This document shows, one piece after another, positions 14,091 to 15,241 of a DNA stretch of 15,241 bases; within the stretch, counting starts at the first letter, position 1, and the number at the start of each line of letters is the position of its first letter. Made by a program: the position numbers and the translations under genes. The notes beneath the pieces were generated by a model, which saw only the letters and a program-made list of their open reading frames with translations, ran no database searches and was not told the DNA's origin. The stretch comes from Hyphomicrobiales bacterium. GTDB lineage: Bacteria > Pseudomonadota > Alphaproteobacteria > Rhizobiales > Xanthobacteraceae. The DNA is taken from positions 3,218 through 18,458 of the forward strand of contig PLTE01000312.1 of NCBI GenBank assembly GCA_003164375.1. The letters run 5' to 3'.

Positions 14091-15241
14091 ATGATGTTGG
14101 ACAGCCACCGAGTGCCGCGCCCACCCGTCGAGCTCATCGACTCCGATTCGATCGTCGCCGATCTCAAGGAGCTGGCTGCGACGCACGCCGGGCGCGAGCG
14201 CGAAATGCGCACTGCCGTCGCGCAACGCCTCAAGTCGGCGCTGACGCAGGCGCGAGCGCAGGCCGAGGAGCTCTTGCTCAAGGACCGCCACGGCCGGCGC
14301 TGCGCCGAGCGGCTGTGCCGGATGCAGGATGAGATCCTCCGCATCCTGTTCGAATTCGCCGGCAAGGAACTCTATCGGTCGCCGGTGCCGTCGGAAGCCG
14401 AGAGCATGACGGTGGTCGCAACCGGCGGCTACGGCCGAGGGTTGTTGGCGCCCGGCTCCGACATCGATCTGTTGTTTCTGTTGCCCTACAAGCAGACCGC
14501 TTGGGGCGAATCGGTGGCCGAATCGCTGCTCTATTGCCTGTGGGACATGGGGCTCAAGGTCGGCCACGCCACGCGCACGGTCAGCGAATCGATCCGCCAG
14601 GCCAAAGCCGACATGACGATCCGCACCGCGCTCCTCGAAGCGCGTTATCTGTTCGGCGACGTCACGCTCTATAACGAATTGACGACGCGGTTCGACACGG
14701 AAGTGGCGCAGGGCACCGCACCGGAGTTCGTCGCCGCCAAGCTCGCCGAGCGGGAAGAGCGCCACCGCCGCGCCGGCCAGTCGCGTTATCTGGTCGAACC
14801 CAACGTCAAGGACGGCAAAGGCGGCCTGCGCGACCTGCATACGCTGTTCTGGATCGCCAAATACGTCTACCGCGTGCGCGAGACCGACGAGTTGCTGGAG
14901 CGCGGCGTGTTCGACGCCCAGGAATACCGCACCTTCCGGCGCTGTTCGGATTTCCTGTGGTCGGTCCGCTGCAACATCCATTTCTTCTCGGGCCGCGCCG
15001 AGGAACGGCTGTCGTTCGACCTGCAGCGCGAAATCGCGATCCGGCTCGGCTACACCTCGCATCCCGGCATGCAGGACGTAGAACGCTTCATGAAGCACTA
15101 CTTCCTGGTTGCCAAGGACGTCGGCGACCTGACCGCGATCCTGTGCGCCAAGCTGGAAGACCAGCAGGCCAAGCCTGCGCCGGTGTTGAGCCGCATGATG
15201 GCACGGCTGCGCCCGAGCGTGGTGCGCAGGCGCGTGCCCGA
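14091..15241 (+). CDS. glnD: PII uridylyltransferase/uridylyl-removing enzyme GlnD, 5' part
   Basis: An open frame from ATG 14091 runs off the window after 383 complete codons; the full protein is usually ~900-950 residues. GlnD senses glutamine and uridylylates or deuridylylates PII proteins to control nitrogen metabolism. The nucleotidyltransferase motif GGYGRGLLAPGSDIDLLFL is at 112-130, with catalytic Asp124 and Asp126. VKDGKGGLRDLHTLFW lies near 238-253 and is characteristic of GlnD. The HD and two ACT domains lie beyond the edge. An in-frame stop at 14085 limits the start to 14091 or 14094; the ribosome site is poor. It is divergent from the ABC operon. Confidence 0.96.
   Translation, partial: MMLDSHRVPRPPVELIDSDSIVADLKELAATHAGREREMRTAVAQRLKSALTQARAQAEELLLKDRHGRRCAERLCRMQDEILRILFEFAGKELYRSPVPSEAESMTVVATGGYGRGLLAPGSDIDLLFLLPYKQTAWGESVAESLLYCLWDMGLKVGHATRTVSESIRQAKADMTIRTALLEARYLFGDVTLYNELTTRFDTEVAQGTAPEFVAAKLAEREERHRRAGQSRYLVEPNVKDGKGGLRDLHTLFWIAKYVYRVRETDELLERGVFDAQEYRTFRRCSDFLWSVRCNIHFFSGRAEERLSFDLQREIAIRLGYTSHPGMQDVERFMKHYFLVAKDVGDLTAILCAKLEDQQAKPAPVLSRMMARLRPSVVRRRVP

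Noticed and set aside
13976..14332. 118-codon plus-strand frame with an ATG at 14087 overlapping the glnD start
   Set aside because: It is a different frame from glnD, and its product turns into a low-complexity R/A/G-rich shadow once glnD begins.
14034..15098. 354-codon minus-strand frame opposite glnD
   Set aside because: The plus-strand frame encodes the GlnD nucleotidyltransferase motif; the opposite frame shows no domain.
1..15241. tRNA, rRNA genes and CRISPR arrays
   Set aside because: I saw no cloverleaf with conserved tRNA loops, no rRNA-like conserved words and no regularly spaced repeats of 25-40 bases on either strand.

Overview
The window looks like a chromosomal segment of a GC-rich alphaproteobacterium, most likely of the Rhizobiales/Hyphomicrobiales (Bradyrhizobium/Rhodopseudomonas type). 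The evidence is the style of MutS and GlnD, the PcaF/FadA-type thiolase, and three palindromic intergenic repeats of kinds that I recall as common in those genomes. The assignment rests on pattern recognition, not on a database search.

Region 1 (1-416) has little coding content. It holds an AT-richer array of short repeats with a hairpin (27-101) and a likely 45-residue secreted histidine-rich peptide on the minus strand (194-331). I see nothing else supportable between 102 and 193 or between 332 and 416.

Region 2 (417-4061) is a CoA-thioester catabolic cluster. A thiolase on the minus strand is divergent from a plus-strand set: SDR dehydrogenase, 4-hydroxybenzoyl-CoA-type thioesterase and an ACMSD-like amidohydrolase. 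The shared intergenic region carries a tandem operator-like repeat and a dyad. The enzymes suggest handling of acyl-CoA or aryl-CoA intermediates, but no ligase, oxygenase or regulator is in view, so the substrate is unknown.

Region 3 (4143-6917) is mutS, preceded by a short palindrome.

Region 4 (6933-13870) is a block of genes that all lie on the minus strand. In transcription order within each unit it holds: (a) cheW followed by a soluble PAS-PAS chemoreceptor ending in a CheR-docking-type pentapeptide, with a perfect FNR/FixK-type box upstream; (b) an uncharacterised ~9-TM membrane protein with an internal duplication, preceded by a long REP-like palindrome; (c) a Tat-type substrate-binding protein, permease and ATPase of the nitrate/sulfonate/taurine ABC family, followed by an OsmC-family protein, with a second palindromic repeat between permease and ATPase.

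Region 5 (14091-end) is the 5' part of glnD, cut by the window edge. In other Rhizobiales mutS and glnD are often neighbours, so region 4 may be an insertion into that conserved pair. The strongest regulatory observation is the anaerobic-type operator before the chemotaxis pair, which suggests an oxygen- or energy-sensing behaviour module induced at low oxygen.
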